A model generated the notes under the pieces. It was not told where the DNA came from. It did no database searches and saw only the letters and a program-made list of their open reading frames with translations. Shown here piece by piece: positions 1 to 13,298 of a stretch of DNA of 64,000 bases. The DNA lies in the NCBI RefSeq assembly GCF_020216065.1, contig NZ_JAIWNA010000003.1, positions 448,882-512,881 on the forward strand. The letters run 5' to 3'. Origin of the DNA: Nocardia rosealba. GTDB lineage: Bacteria; Actinomycetota; Actinomycetes; Mycobacteriales; Mycobacteriaceae. Each line of letters starts with the position of its first letter. The stretch's first letter is position 1. Made by a program: the position numbers and the translations under genes.

Positions 1-6
1 GGCGTG

Positions 7-35
7 CCGCCTGCCTACGCGGGGTAGGCAGGCGG
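7..35. terminator. Hairpin downstream of aroB
   Basis: A perfect 12-bp inverted repeat (CCGCCTGCCTAC at 7-18, complement at 24-35) encloses a 5-nt loop. It lies about 50 bp past the aroB stop and is a plausible end for the minus-strand aro transcript. There is no clear T-tract on either strand, so intrinsic termination is inferred from stem strength only. Confidence 0.5.
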
Positions 36-85
36 TGTCTCCGAGCGCGTTGCTCGTCCTCGCGTGGTGGAGGTGCGGCCCGAGC

Positions 86-2822
<2,737 letters not shown>

Positions 2823-2826
<4 letters not shown>

Positions 2827-4031
2827 GACGTGCGGCTGTCCGCGGGCACGTGGGGACGGCTGCTGATCCGCTCGAGGTAGCTGCTGATGTTGTCGACGGT
2901 CTCGGCCAGCGAATCGCCACCGAACTTCTCCAGCGCGGCCTGCGCCACGACCAGCGCCACCATCGATTCGGCGACGACGGCGGCGGCGGGCACCGCGCAT
3001 ACATCGGAGCGCTGGTGGATGGCGACAGCTTCCTCGCCGGTGGACATGTCGACGGTCGACAGCGCACGCGGCACCGTCGAGATCGGCTTCATCGCCGCAC
3101 GCACCCGCAGCGCCTCGCCGTTGGTCATGCCGCCTTCGAGACCGCCCGCGCGGTTGGTCGAGCGCAGCACACCGTCGGGACCGGGGCGCATCTCGTCGTG
3201 GGCCTGGCTGCCGCGGCGGCGCGCGGTCTCGAAACCGTCGCCGACCTCGACACCCTTGATCGCCTGAATACCCATGAGCGCGGCGGCGAGTCGCGAGTCG
3301 AGTCGCTGCTCACCACTGGTGAACGAGCCGAGTCCGATGGGCAGCCCGTCGATGATCACCTCGACGACCCCACCGAGGGTGTCGCCGTCTTTCTTGGCGG
3401 CCTCGATCTCGGCGATCATCGCCGCTTCGGCCTCGGCGTCGAACGCGCGCACCGGGCTGGCGTCGACGGCATCGAGATCCTGGCGACCAGGCACGACGCC
3501 GGTGGTGTTCGCGGCGGTACCGATCGACACGACGTGCGAGATCACCTCGACGCCGAAGGCCTGGCGCAGGAAGTTACGGGCAACGGTGCCCGCCGCCACG
3601 CGAGCGGCGGTCTCCCGGGCGCTGGCCCGCTCGAGCACCGGGCGTGCGTCGTCGAAGCCGTACTTGAGCATGCCGGAGTAGTCGGCGTGTCCGGGGCGCG
3701 GACGGGTGAGGGGGGCGTTGCGCGCCATGCCTTCCAGCGCCGCCGCGTCGACGGGATCGGCCGACATCACCTCGGTCCACTTGGGCCACTCGGAATTGGC
3801 GACCTCGATCGCGACCGGACCGCCCATGGTCCGCCCGTGGCGCACGCCACCGACCAGGGTGACCTTGTCGGCCTCGAACTTCATCCGGGCGCCGCGCCCG
3901 TAACCGAGCCGGCGGCGCGCGAGCTGTGCGGAGACATCGTCCGATGTCACCTCGACTCCGGCGACCATCCCTTCCAGGAGGGCGACGAGAGCGGGACCAT
4001 GGGATTCTCCGGCAGTTATCCAGCGCAACAC
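2823..4031 (-). CDS. aroC: Chorismate synthase
   Basis: Makes chorismate from EPSP using reduced FMN, the last shared step to aromatic amino acids, folate, menaquinone and siderophores. The product is 402 residues, close to mycobacterial AroC. Family signatures include GESHG near the N-terminus, the RPGHADY segment, GDGF and the [10 protein letters not shown] segment. I chose the GTG at 4031, giving an N-terminus of [12 protein letters not shown], because a GGGAAG ribosome site lies 9 nt upstream. An ATG at 4040 directly abuts that site and is less likely. It is the first of three overlapping aro genes. Confidence 0.95.
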
Positions 4032-4182
4032 GCCGACCATCTTCCCATGTCGGCGCCCGTGGTCGGGCACGTGGTCCGCAGTGACGAGCGGCACGTCGGT
4101 GGTGTGCCTGCTCGCACGCCCAGCAGACCGTCACGCCGGTGCTGTGCGGACGGTGTCGCGATTCGGCGCGTCGGCGTCGCTG

Positions 4183-4656
4183 TCATGCCAGCGCCATCGC
4201 CGTCACCGTGGCCAGACACATCGCCGGACCGTGGGGTACCACCCGTCGTGAGGTCACCTGCCGCGCGCCCTCGACGGCGCGGCCCGATACCGAACGCAAC
4301 CAGTGCCTACTCAGCACCACAGCCGCCGCCACCGCCGTGAGCAGTGGCGCCGCTACGGCCGCCCACGTCCACGCGGGTGGGCCGGCCAGTGCGGCGGCGG
4401 CGCCCAGCGCGATCGCCAGTTTCACATCACCGGCGCCGAGCGCGGCGGGCGCGATCAGATGGGTGACCAGGTAGGGCATGGTCAGCAGGGCGGCACCGAT
4501 CAGCGCCGTGGTCAATTGCCCGGTGGACCAGGCGAACCCGAAGACGGCGACCGCACCCGCGCCGGTGAGCGCGTTGGGCAGGCGACGAGCATGGACATCG
4601 ATCACGCCGAGGAGCAGACACCAGGCGATGAGCAGGCAGAACGCGGCAGTAGTCAT
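4183..4656 (-). CDS. Small A24-type prepilin peptidase
   Basis: This 157-residue integral membrane protein carries the GAGDVKLA motif of A24 prepilin peptidases/TadV-like enzymes, including the second catalytic aspartate. An Asp-containing segment (GVIDVHARRLPN) in the first cytoplasmic loop is the likely first catalytic aspartate. Four or more hydrophobic segments are evident. It lacks the N-methyltransferase domain of full-length PilD, as is common for Flp/Tad-type peptidases in actinobacteria. No pilin or Tad genes lie in the window, so its substrate would be encoded elsewhere. It lies upstream of aroC on the same strand, separated by 151 bp, and diverges from pepQ. ATG start at 4656. Confidence 0.8.
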   Translation of the reverse strand: MTTAAFCLLIAWCLLLGVIDVHARRLPNALTGAGAVAVFGFAWSTGQLTTALIGAALLTMPYLVTHLIAPAALGAGDVKLAIALGAAAALAGPPAWTWAAVAAPLLTAVAAAVVLSRHWLRSVSGRAVEGARQVTSRRVVPHGPAMCLATVTAMALA

Positions 4657-4865
4657 GTGTCGATCGTGCTGGTCCGAGCGGCGGCGATCGAGTCCTCTCT
4701 GCCGAATGTGGACAACTTCCGCACATGTGGACAGCCCGATCTCCAGAACTGCTGTCGCAGACGGACTCCGCCGAGGTCGGCGCAGGAAAAGCCGGTGCCA
4801 CGCCCGGAACCGAACATGGCGCACTCGATGCCCACGTGTCCGTGGTTCGGCGGTAGCGTTGACTC

Positions 4866-5987
4866 ATGTGTGCTGACTACACGGGTCCCGACCACGCGGC
4901 ACGGCGTGGCGCCCTGCGGAGCCTGCTGGTGGAGAACGGCGTCGACGCGCTGCTCGTGACCGATCTGGTCAATATCCGCTATCTCACCGGCTTCACCGGT
5001 TCCAACGCCGTCCTGCTCGTGCACTCGTGGGACATGCGTGGCGCCGAGGACCGCACCGTCATCGGCACCGACGGCCGCTACGCCGCCCAGGTGGCCGAGC
5101 AGACCCCGGATCTCCGTGCCGAGATCTCGCGCGCCACCGCCCGGCGCATCCTCGAGCTGGCCGGCGAGTGGCAACTCGGCCGCGTCGGCTTCGAAAGCCA
5201 CGTGGTGACCGTCGCCGAGCACGAGTCGTACGGGGAGCTGCGCACCGGGCTGCAGCTCGTGCCGACCTCCGGCCTGGTCGAGCAGCTGCGGATGGTCAAG
5301 GACGACTACGAGGTCGAGCAGTTGCGGGCCGCGTGCGCCGCCGCCGACGCCGGGCTGGCGTCCCTGCTCGAGCGTGGCCTGCTGCGGCCCGGGCGCACCG
5401 AGCGCCAGGTGGCGAGGGATCTCGAATGGGCGATGTTCGAGCACGGCGCCGAGGCCGTCTCGTTCGAGACCATCGTGGCCGCGGGCGTCAATTCGGCCGT
5501 GCCGCACCACCGGCCCACCGGTGCGGTCCTCGCCGAGGGCGACTTCGTGAAACTCGACTTCGGCGCGGTCGTCGACGGCTACCACTCCGACATGACGCGC
5601 ACGCTCGTCCTCGGTGAACCGGCCGGCTGGCAGCGCGAGATCTACGAGCTGGTCGCCCGCTCCCAGCAGGCGGGGCGGGAAGCGCTGAAACCAGGTGCCA
5701 AGACCGCGGAGGTCGACGCCGCCGCCCGCGTGGTCATCGAGGGCGCGGGCTACGGTGCGCAGTTCGTGCACGGCCTCGGACACGGCGTCGGGCTGCAGAT
5801 CCACGAAGCGCCCGGAGTGGCCAAAACGAGTACCGGTACACTTCTGGCAGGCGTGGCGGTGACCGTCGAACCAGGTGTGTACCTTCCCGGCCGCGGCGGG
5901 GTCCGGATCGAGGACACGCTCGTGGTGCGCGAAGGGGGCCCGGAACTGCTCACCCTCACCAGCAAGAACCTGACCGTCGTCGAGTGA
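4866..5987 (+). CDS. pepQ: Xaa-Pro dipeptidase/aminopeptidase (M24)
   Basis: Cytoplasmic metallopeptidase that cleaves X-Pro bonds. The 373-residue protein has an N-terminal creatinase-like domain (about 1-130) and a C-terminal pita-bread domain. The dinuclear metal ligands are visible: two Asp in [17 protein letters not shown], a His in [13 protein letters not shown], and Glu residues in TVEPGVY and RIEDTLV. A TAGCGT hexamer (4854-4859) ends 6 nt before the ATG, so the mRNA may be leaderless. The order pepQ-efp-nusB next to aroB is the arrangement known from mycobacteria. Confidence 0.93.
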   Translation: MCADYTGPDHAARRGALRSLLVENGVDALLVTDLVNIRYLTGFTGSNAVLLVHSWDMRGAEDRTVIGTDGRYAAQVAEQTPDLRAEISRATARRILELAGEWQLGRVGFESHVVTVAEHESYGELRTGLQLVPTSGLVEQLRMVKDDYEVEQLRAACAAADAGLASLLERGLLRPGRTERQVARDLEWAMFEHGAEAVSFETIVAAGVNSAVPHHRPTGAVLAEGDFVKLDFGAVVDGYHSDMTRTLVLGEPAGWQREIYELVARSQQAGREALKPGAKTAEVDAAARVVIEGAGYGAQFVHGLGHGVGLQIHEAPGVAKTSTGTLLAGVAVTVEPGVYLPGRGGVRIEDTLVVREGGPELLTLTSKNLTVVE

Positions 5988-6037
5988 CGACGGCGCCCCC
6001 AGAGACACGCAGTAACGAACGAGGAGATCCGAAGACA

Positions 6038-6601
6038 GTGGCGGACACCAGCGACTTCAAGAACGGCCTTGTGCTGAAGATCGACGGTCAGCTTCAGCAG
6101 ATCGTCGAATTCCAGCACGTGAAGCCGGGTAAGGGCCCCGCCTTCGTGCGGACCAAGCTGAAGAACGTCGTGTCCGGCAAGGTCGTCGACAAGACCTTCA
6201 ACGCGGGTGTCAAGGTCGAGACCGCCACGGTCGACCGTCGCGATATGACCTACCTGTACCACGACGGCTCCGACTACATCTTCATGGACGGCGAGACCTA
6301 CGACCAGATCTCCATCCCGGAGGCCACCATCGGTCAGGGTGCGCGCTTCCTGCTGGAGAACATGGGCGTGCAGGTCGCCGTGCACGAGGACGCGCCGCTG
6401 TTCGTCGAGCTCCCGGTGACCATCGAGTTGCTGGTGCAGCACACCGACATCGGTCTGCAGGGCGACCGCTCCACCGGCGGCACCAAGCCCGCCACCCTGG
6501 AAACCGGCGCCGAGGTGCAGGTCCCGCTGTTCATCAACACCGGTGACAAGCTGAAAATCGACTCGCGCGACGGCAGCTACCTCGGCCGCGTCAACGCCTG
6601 A
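6038..6601 (+). CDS. efp: Translation elongation factor P
   Basis: Binds between the P and E sites of stalled ribosomes and promotes peptide-bond formation at polyproline stretches. The 187-residue product matches actinobacterial EF-P in length and in its three-beta-barrel sequence pattern. The loop tip [12 protein letters not shown] carries the lysine modified in some bacteria; here it is followed by GPAFVR as in related actinobacteria. The start is the GTG at 6038, preceded by GAGGAG 11 nt upstream; the longer upstream reading has no family similarity. It is followed after 2 nt by nusB. Confidence 0.96.
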   Translation: MADTSDFKNGLVLKIDGQLQQIVEFQHVKPGKGPAFVRTKLKNVVSGKVVDKTFNAGVKVETATVDRRDMTYLYHDGSDYIFMDGETYDQISIPEATIGQGARFLLENMGVQVAVHEDAPLFVELPVTIELLVQHTDIGLQGDRSTGGTKPATLETGAEVQVPLFINTGDKLKIDSRDGSYLGRVNA

Positions 6602-6603
6602 TC

Positions 6604-7113
6604 GTGGCGGACTCCCCGGCAGACAAGAAGGGCTCGTACAAGAAGCTCGGTGCGCGCCACAAGGCGCGTCGCCGTGCCGTGGACATGCTGTTCGAGGCGG
6701 AGGCGCGTGACGTCGACGTCTCCGATCTGCTGGCCGAGCGGGCCGAGCTCGCGACCCGCGATCAGAGCGTGGCCCCTGTGCACCCGTACACCAACACCCT
6801 GGTCGAGGGCGTCGCCGACGACCTCGACCGGGTGGACGGCACCATCGAGTCCTACCTGCAGGACTGGACCCTGACCCGGCTGCCCGCCGTGGACCGGGCC
6901 ATCCTGCGGATCGCGGTGTGGGAGCTGTTCCACGCCACCGACGTGCCGCCGGTCGTCGCAGTCGACGAGGCCGTGGAGCTGGCCAAGGAGCTGTCCACCG
7001 ACGATTCTCCGTCGTTCGTGAACGGTGTGCTCGGCCAGGTCGTGCAGGTGGCGCCGCAGGTGCGGGCCGCCGCGGCGGCGACACGGGCCCCTCGGCAGGA
7101 ACCTGAGGCCTGA
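6604..7113 (+). CDS. nusB: Transcription antitermination factor NusB
   Basis: RNA-binding antitermination factor that works with NusE (S10) on boxA of rRNA operons. The 169-residue protein begins with a basic arm ([20 protein letters not shown]) typical of NusB and contains the conserved [12 protein letters not shown] and VNGVLG segments. Its GTG start lies 2 nt after the efp stop, and no separate ribosome site is obvious, so it is probably translated by coupling. The C-terminal Ala/Arg-rich end is variable in the family. Confidence 0.94.
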   Translation: MADSPADKKGSYKKLGARHKARRRAVDMLFEAEARDVDVSDLLAERAELATRDQSVAPVHPYTNTLVEGVADDLDRVDGTIESYLQDWTLTRLPAVDRAILRIAVWELFHATDVPPVVAVDEAVELAKELSTDDSPSFVNGVLGQVVQVAPQVRAAAAATRAPRQEPEA

Positions 7114-7115
7114 GC

Positions 7116-7362
7116 GTGGCCAAGTACCTGGTGATGGCCCGGCGCACGCCCGGGTTCGACGCCTCGGTCATCGAACCGCACCGTGAATTCCTGCGTGACC
7201 TGCTCGCGAAAGGGCAGCTGCAGGAGAGCGGTGGATTCAGCGACGGCACCGGCGGCGCCTATGTGGTGCTGGCCGAAAACCTCGACGCCGCAACGACAAT
7301 CGTGCACTCCGATCCGCTGCACACCATGGGTGCTTCGGAACTGACCATTCACGAATGGACGA

Positions 7363-7379
<17 letters not shown>
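7116..7379 (+). CDS. YciI-like protein
   Basis: An 87-residue product with the ferredoxin-like YciI/YCII pattern: an N-terminal hydrophobic strand, a central histidine in EPHREFLRDLLAKG, and a C-terminal segment ending HEWTITVSA. Members are small, poorly characterised proteins, some with dehydrochlorinase-like activity. The GTG start lies 2 nt after the nusB stop, with GAGG 8 nt upstream, so it appears to be co-transcribed with efp and nusB. Its 3' end overlaps the end of the convergent monooxygenase gene by 17 bp. Confidence 0.75.
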
Positions 7380-9036
<1,657 letters not shown>

Positions 9037-9047
9037 CGGAACCACCC

Positions 9048-9084
9048 CTACTTTGATCTACTACGATGTAGTAGATCAAAGTAG
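9048..9084. promoter_or_regulatory. Perfect 37-bp palindromic TetR operator
   Basis: Two 17-bp arms (CTACTTTGATCTACTAC and its exact complement) flank a GAT spacer in the divergent region between the monooxygenase and the TetR gene. Its left end lies 11 bp from the monooxygenase start codon. Such a long exact dyad next to a tetR gene is what a TetR-family operator looks like. A partial second copy follows at 9085-9099. Confidence 0.85.
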
Positions 9085-9099
9085 TACTACGATGTAGTA
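9085..9099. promoter_or_regulatory. Second, shorter operator copy
   Basis: TACTAC-GAT-GTAGTA repeats the core of the 37-bp palindrome and ends 11 bp before the TetR start codon. It is probably a second operator half, or the site for autorepression. Confidence 0.65.
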
Positions 9100-9110
9100 G
9101 AATCAAGGCC

Positions 9111-9671
9111 GTGCCGAAGAAGACCGATCGACGGGAACGATTGGCGGATGCCGCTCTCCGCCTGATAGACGAGATCGGGCTGTCCCAGGTAACCCACCGC
9201 GCCGTCGATAAAGCGGCCGATGTCCCTCCCGGCACGACCTCCAACTACTTCCCGACGCGAGCCGCGCTGTACGCGGCCATCGCCCGCCGTATCCTCGATC
9301 AACAGTCCGCTGCCGAAAGCCGGTTCCCCGCAGGTACATCCGCCAGCCCCGGGCAAGTCGCCGAACTCCTCGCCGACGCCGTCGACGCAGGAGCCGGCCC
9401 CGCCCGCAACCGGCATCTGGCCCGCTTCGAGCTGTCGACCGAAGCGGCTCGCAACCCAGAGTTGGCCGCCCTCATGCGGGAATTGCGCGCTGTCACCGTC
9501 CGCACCCGCGCCGCCCAGATCCGTACCGCGTACCCGCACGCCACCGACGAGCAGGTCGACGCCGTGGTTTCCCTGCTCACCGGAGTCGCCTTCGACCGTA
9601 TCGCTCTCGGCGTGCCCGACACCGACACCGCCGCCATCGTCCGCGCTGTCTTACAGGGGTACTTCGAGTAA
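9111..9671 (+). CDS. TetR-family repressor
   Basis: A 186-residue regulator with an N-terminal helix-turn-helix (about residues 10-55, TDRRERLADAALRLIDEIG to TTSNYFPTRAALY) and a helical C-terminal ligand domain. It is transcribed divergently from the FAD monooxygenase, and the 74-bp spacer holds two nested palindromes, so it most likely represses both genes until a ligand binds. The GTG start has only a weak AAGG 2 nt upstream, so the transcript may be leaderless. Confidence 0.88.
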   Translation: MPKKTDRRERLADAALRLIDEIGLSQVTHRAVDKAADVPPGTTSNYFPTRAALYAAIARRILDQQSAAESRFPAGTSASPGQVAELLADAVDAGAGPARNRHLARFELSTEAARNPELAALMRELRAVTVRTRAAQIRTAYPHATDEQVDAVVSLLTGVAFDRIALGVPDTDTAAIVRAVLQGYFE

Positions 9672-9739
9672 GCGACGACCCTGCTCTGCCGTGCTGCCTG
9701 CAACCCGCACATCGGCAGGACGGGCCGGTGGGCCCGACG

Positions 9740-9777
9740 GCCTCCGCCGGTGGGTGTACGAGGAAACCGGCGGAGGC
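9740..9777. terminator. Bidirectional hairpin between convergent genes
   Basis: A perfect 12-bp stem (GCCTCCGCCGGT at 9740-9751, complement at 9766-9777) with a 14-nt loop lies between the ends of the TetR gene and the NERD gene. No T-tract is present. Its placement between convergent genes supports a terminator role. Confidence 0.6.
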
Positions 9778-9862
9778 GCGGCCGCGCCGGGTAGCGCGGT
9801 GTCGGGTGTGCCGTGGGCACCCGATGATCCTGCAACCTCGAGTGGGCTCGAGGTCAAGAGGG

Positions 9863-11944
9863 TCAGCGGCGGGCGTGGACGAGGGGGGCGAGGAAGCTTT
9901 CGATCTGTGCACCCGACGGTTGACCGAGGCGCCTGCCCAGATAGTCCGGTGCGTCGCCGGCGGCCCGGCAGCGGTCGGGGTCGGTGTTGGCCGGGTCGTT
10001 GGAGTAGCGCTCGCCGAGCATGGTCGCCTTGGCGACTTCGCGTCCGGTGCGCAGCTCGTAGACGATCACCTCGTAGGTGGCGCGGAACAGGTTGACCGTG
10101 CGGCCCACCGGTGTGCCGGGCGAGGGTGCGTACTGGCAGGTCTGGACGAGGTCGCGCAGTTCCAGTTGCTTCATGCAGGCGATGAGCTGCACCGATGACG
10201 GGTCGGTCGGGCGCCACGCGCTCGAATCCTCCGGCCGGACCATGCTCGTGAGATGGCCCGACAGATAGATCGGCGCCACATCGCCGCGCTGGTAGGGGGC
10301 GGCGTTCGGGAACGGCTTCTTGTCCGGCCCGCACATGCGGTCGTAGTCCGACATCTCGAAACGGCTCGCCTGCACCGCCGTGATGGCGAAGAACCCGGCC
10401 CCGAACAAGAAGATGAACAGGATCAAGCCGAGCCCAGCACCGATCTTCGGCAGACTCCTGCCGCGCTCCGCACGCTCGCGAACGGGGCGGTTCTGCCAGC
10501 GTGCACGCAGTGACGGTCCGCTCGGCCCGGTGCGCCGGAGCGATCCCGTGCGCCGGAAGTCGCGCCAGCGACGGCGCAGCGACGGGCGCCGCGCGGGTTG
10601 CTCGTGGCCGACCCAATCGGTCCAGTTACCCGAATTCGACGAGTGTGTATCGGTGCTCGACGGGGTGCTCCAGGAAGCGGCGGCCGCACCGGACGACCAG
10701 CTTTCGCCGCGCGGCTGGTTGGTGTCGGCGGTGCGGGAATCATCGTGCCGCTCACCAGGTTCCACCGCCGTGCTCGAATCGAGCGTCGGCGTGGGGGGAA
10801 GGCGTTCGGGTTCGCCTCGGCCGCTCTTGCTCAGCGAGATGACGTGGTCGGAATCGCGATCGTGGACATCGTCATCCCGCGGCCCGTCAACCGGCTCCTC
10901 CGTTTCGCCGCGCAGCGGCGGTGCACTGGAGTGTTGTGCAACGGCCTCGCCGCTCCCGGGCGATGCGGCGCGCTCCGGGGATGCCGAATCAACCGATATG
11001 TCGGTCGAATTCGGCACCTGAGCGCTCGTCACCACATCATCGGGTGGTCCCGCACCAACAGGTGCCGATTCCTGTTCGGCAGGGGTAGTCGCTGTCGCGG
11101 TGGAGGTCGGCGCAGGCGCGGACCGATGCGGCCGGTTCGCCAGCCGGTCGATCGCCGCCAAGAACGCGGGCGTCGGCGACTGACCCGTCCCCACCGGATC
11201 ATGACGAGTCGCCTCGGCTTTCTCGTCCTCGGAATGTGTTGCCGCCGAGCCGGACAGCGAACCGAGCTCCGCCGGTGAAGCGGGCGCCGCGGGCCGGCTG
11301 GTGGCTGCCGCTTCGAGTTCGTCCGGGAACCCCTGCGCCGTCAGTTCGTCGGTCGAGGGCAGCAGGTGACCGAGATTGAGGGCCGTGAAAACCCGCGCGA
11401 CGTCCTCGACGCTGAGCCGAACGGTTCGCCCGATCTCGGCTTCGAAGTAGTCGTGCAACGCGGTGAAGTCGTCGCGGTCGACGATCACCGCACGGTATCC
11501 GTCGGCGATGCGTGTTTCCTCGATGGTGATCTGGGCGCCCGGCTGGGGGACCAGTGCGATGACCGCGTTCACCCAGCCGAAGATCCCGGACTGCTGCAGC
11601 AGGCTTTTCGCCGCGAACACCTGCCTGCGCACCTGCACGAACGGGTTCGGCACGCGCGCGGCGTGATACAGCGCCGCCGGGGCACCGTCGATGGTCCACG
11701 GTCCGTTCGGTGGGGTGGCGAGGGTGCCTTCCTGGCGGGTGGTGAAACCCTTGACCTCCAGGATGGTCACGGTCTGCGGGGTGCACACCAGCGCGTCGAC
11801 CTCGACCGACCCGCCCCGGTTCTCCGGCACATGGCAACGGAAGACCGCGACGCCACCGGCCCGGAATGCCTCGTCGCGGATCGCCGCACCGACGATTTGT
11901 TCCGCGCCTTCGAGTTCGGTCTCGTCCGCGACAACGACGATCAC
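9863..11944 (-). CDS. Membrane-anchored NERD-domain protein
   Basis: The 693-residue product has three parts. An N-terminal NERD nuclease-like domain (about 5-140) retains the acidic VEVDALV strand (D50) and the ILEVKG motif (E63, K65), so the PD-(D/E)XK-type site looks intact. A low-complexity Ser/Thr/Pro/Asp-rich linker covers about 210-440. A basic patch then precedes one transmembrane helix (about 501-526), followed by a cysteine-containing extracytoplasmic domain of about 165 residues. The topology puts the NERD domain in the cytoplasm. Adjacent GTG codons at 11947 and 11944 compete as starts; 11944 is better spaced (5 nt) from the GGGGG ribosome site. The function is unknown. Confidence 0.75.
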   Translation of the reverse strand: MIVVVADETELEGAEQIVGAAIRDEAFRAGGVAVFRCHVPENRGGSVEVDALVCTPQTVTILEVKGFTTRQEGTLATPPNGPWTIDGAPAALYHAARVPNPFVQVRRQVFAAKSLLQQSGIFGWVNAVIALVPQPGAQITIEETRIADGYRAVIVDRDDFTALHDYFEAEIGRTVRLSVEDVARVFTALNLGHLLPSTDELTAQGFPDELEAAATSRPAAPASPAELGSLSGSAATHSEDEKAEATRHDPVGTGQSPTPAFLAAIDRLANRPHRSAPAPTSTATATTPAEQESAPVGAGPPDDVVTSAQVPNSTDISVDSASPERAASPGSGEAVAQHSSAPPLRGETEEPVDGPRDDDVHDRDSDHVISLSKSGRGEPERLPPTPTLDSSTAVEPGERHDDSRTADTNQPRGESWSSGAAAASWSTPSSTDTHSSNSGNWTDWVGHEQPARRPSLRRRWRDFRRTGSLRRTGPSGPSLRARWQNRPVRERAERGRSLPKIGAGLGLILFIFLFGAGFFAITAVQASRFEMSDYDRMCGPDKKPFPNAAPYQRGDVAPIYLSGHLTSMVRPEDSSAWRPTDPSSVQLIACMKQLELRDLVQTCQYAPSPGTPVGRTVNLFRATYEVIVYELRTGREVAKATMLGERYSNDPANTDPDRCRAAGDAPDYLGRRLGQPSGAQIESFLAPLVHARR

Positions 11945-12052
11945 CACGACCCCCTGAGCACCCGACTGCGGACCCCTACCAGAATACGGCCTCCCCGTGC
12001 CGTTCCGAATCCTGTTGCCGAGCAACGTGTTCGGTAAGAATGATTACCCATC

Positions 12053-13222
12053 TCACCACGGCGCGCTTCCGGGCGGCCGTGGGTCCTCGCCCGCCGGACG
12101 TTCCCAGGTGAGTGGGGGTGTGGTGACCTGGCCCGCGACGAGCACCAGCCCGGTCGGCCGGTCGACGGCGAGGAATCCGAAGGGCCGATCGATATTCACC
12201 GAGGTGATGGTGGCCCACTCCAGCTGCGGCATCCAGCCCAGGGTCACGGCCGCGGCGGTCACCGCGGCCGCCTCGAAGCCCGCGGCGTCGAACCGTGCGA
12301 TCACATTCTGCGCCGCGGCCTCGACGGCGAGCGGGAACGAGCTGATGCCCGGAAAATGCCCTCGCGAAGAATCACTGGCGGCGGAGAGGCCGAACAGCGC
12401 GGCGTGGTCGAGAAGATCGTGGTGTGCGGCGATGTCGAAGGGCGGAAGCGTCAGGACAACAGAGTCGCCGTCGGCGGTCTCACGCCGCTCGACGGTCAGA
12501 CAGGGGGCAGTCGTTCCCAGTGGGAGGTCAGACGTGGCGGGCAGGGACCCGTCGAGTGCCGCGATACCCGCCTCCACGGCATGGCGAGGGTCGGCACCGA
12601 TCAGGAGATGAACATCCAGCTCCCCACGACCGGCGACGATCACCCTGGTGACGTCCGAACCGAGAACGGACACACTGCCGTCGGGATAGCTGCTCCGGTA
12701 CAGCCCGGTGCCGCGATGCCCCTGCCAGGGACCGGTTGCGGGCATCCACAGAATCTCGTCGAACGGCGTGACCCACTTGGTCCGCGCCAACAGGGCTGTG
12801 GCCAGCGCGAATACGGTCGAAGGCGAGATCGGCACCGGAAATTTCCCGATCAACCCGCCGGTCTGCTCCCGCGCCCAAGCATCAAGTGCGGCAGGATCAC
12901 CCAGTTCGCCGACGGTTCCAGCCGGCATACTGGCGATCCATTCCGGGCGCACAGGCAGACCAGCCTTCGCCCATGCGCCGATCGCCGTGGACACCTCCCG
13001 GGAATCGTCGAGGGATTTCAGCATCGCCAGCCCGGCCGCATGCGCCTCGTCGGCCGGAACCCCCAGGGCAGCGGCCAATTCGGTCCTGGCCGGTCCCTCC
13101 GCCGCACCCGCGAGGACGGCGAGCAACGGCCACAGCCCGGCCGCCGACACCGCCGTGTTCGCGCCCCCGAAGGTGGTGCACCACCGCGCCGTGAGCTCGT
13201 TGGCCGAGCGGACGTGTGGCAT
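12053..13222 (-). CDS. Serpin-family protein
   Basis: The 389-residue protein follows the serpin pattern from end to end. It has an N-terminal helix region with VSAAGLWPLLAVLAGAAEG (compare the family NVxFSPxSxxxALAML), a reactive-loop hinge-like AAGFEAAAVTAAAVT, and a C-terminal DRPFGFLAVDRPTGLVLVAG. Serpins usually trap serine or cysteine proteases, and the Ala-rich hinge is the feature of inhibitory members. There is no signal peptide, so the protein is probably cytoplasmic. The start at ATG 13222 is set by GGGGAG 7 nt upstream; an ATG at 13237 is possible. It lies between the NERD membrane protein and the NERD-helicase, all on the minus strand. The P1 residue cannot be assigned. Confidence 0.75.
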   Translation of the reverse strand: MPHVRSANELTARWCTTFGGANTAVSAAGLWPLLAVLAGAAEGPARTELAAALGVPADEAHAAGLAMLKSLDDSREVSTAIGAWAKAGLPVRPEWIASMPAGTVGELGDPAALDAWAREQTGGLIGKFPVPISPSTVFALATALLARTKWVTPFDEILWMPATGPWQGHRGTGLYRSSYPDGSVSVLGSDVTRVIVAGRGELDVHLLIGADPRHAVEAGIAALDGSLPATSDLPLGTTAPCLTVERRETADGDSVVLTLPPFDIAAHHDLLDHAALFGLSAASDSSRGHFPGISSFPLAVEAAAQNVIARFDAAGFEAAAVTAAAVTLGWMPQLEWATITSVNIDRPFGFLAVDRPTGLVLVAGQVTTPPLTWERPAGEDPRPPGSAPW

Positions 13223-13298
13223 CAGCAAACTCCCCATGGGCGCCGATCTTACGACCAACCACCGACAACTCGCCGTCTTCCCACGGCGGCGCAGCCGA

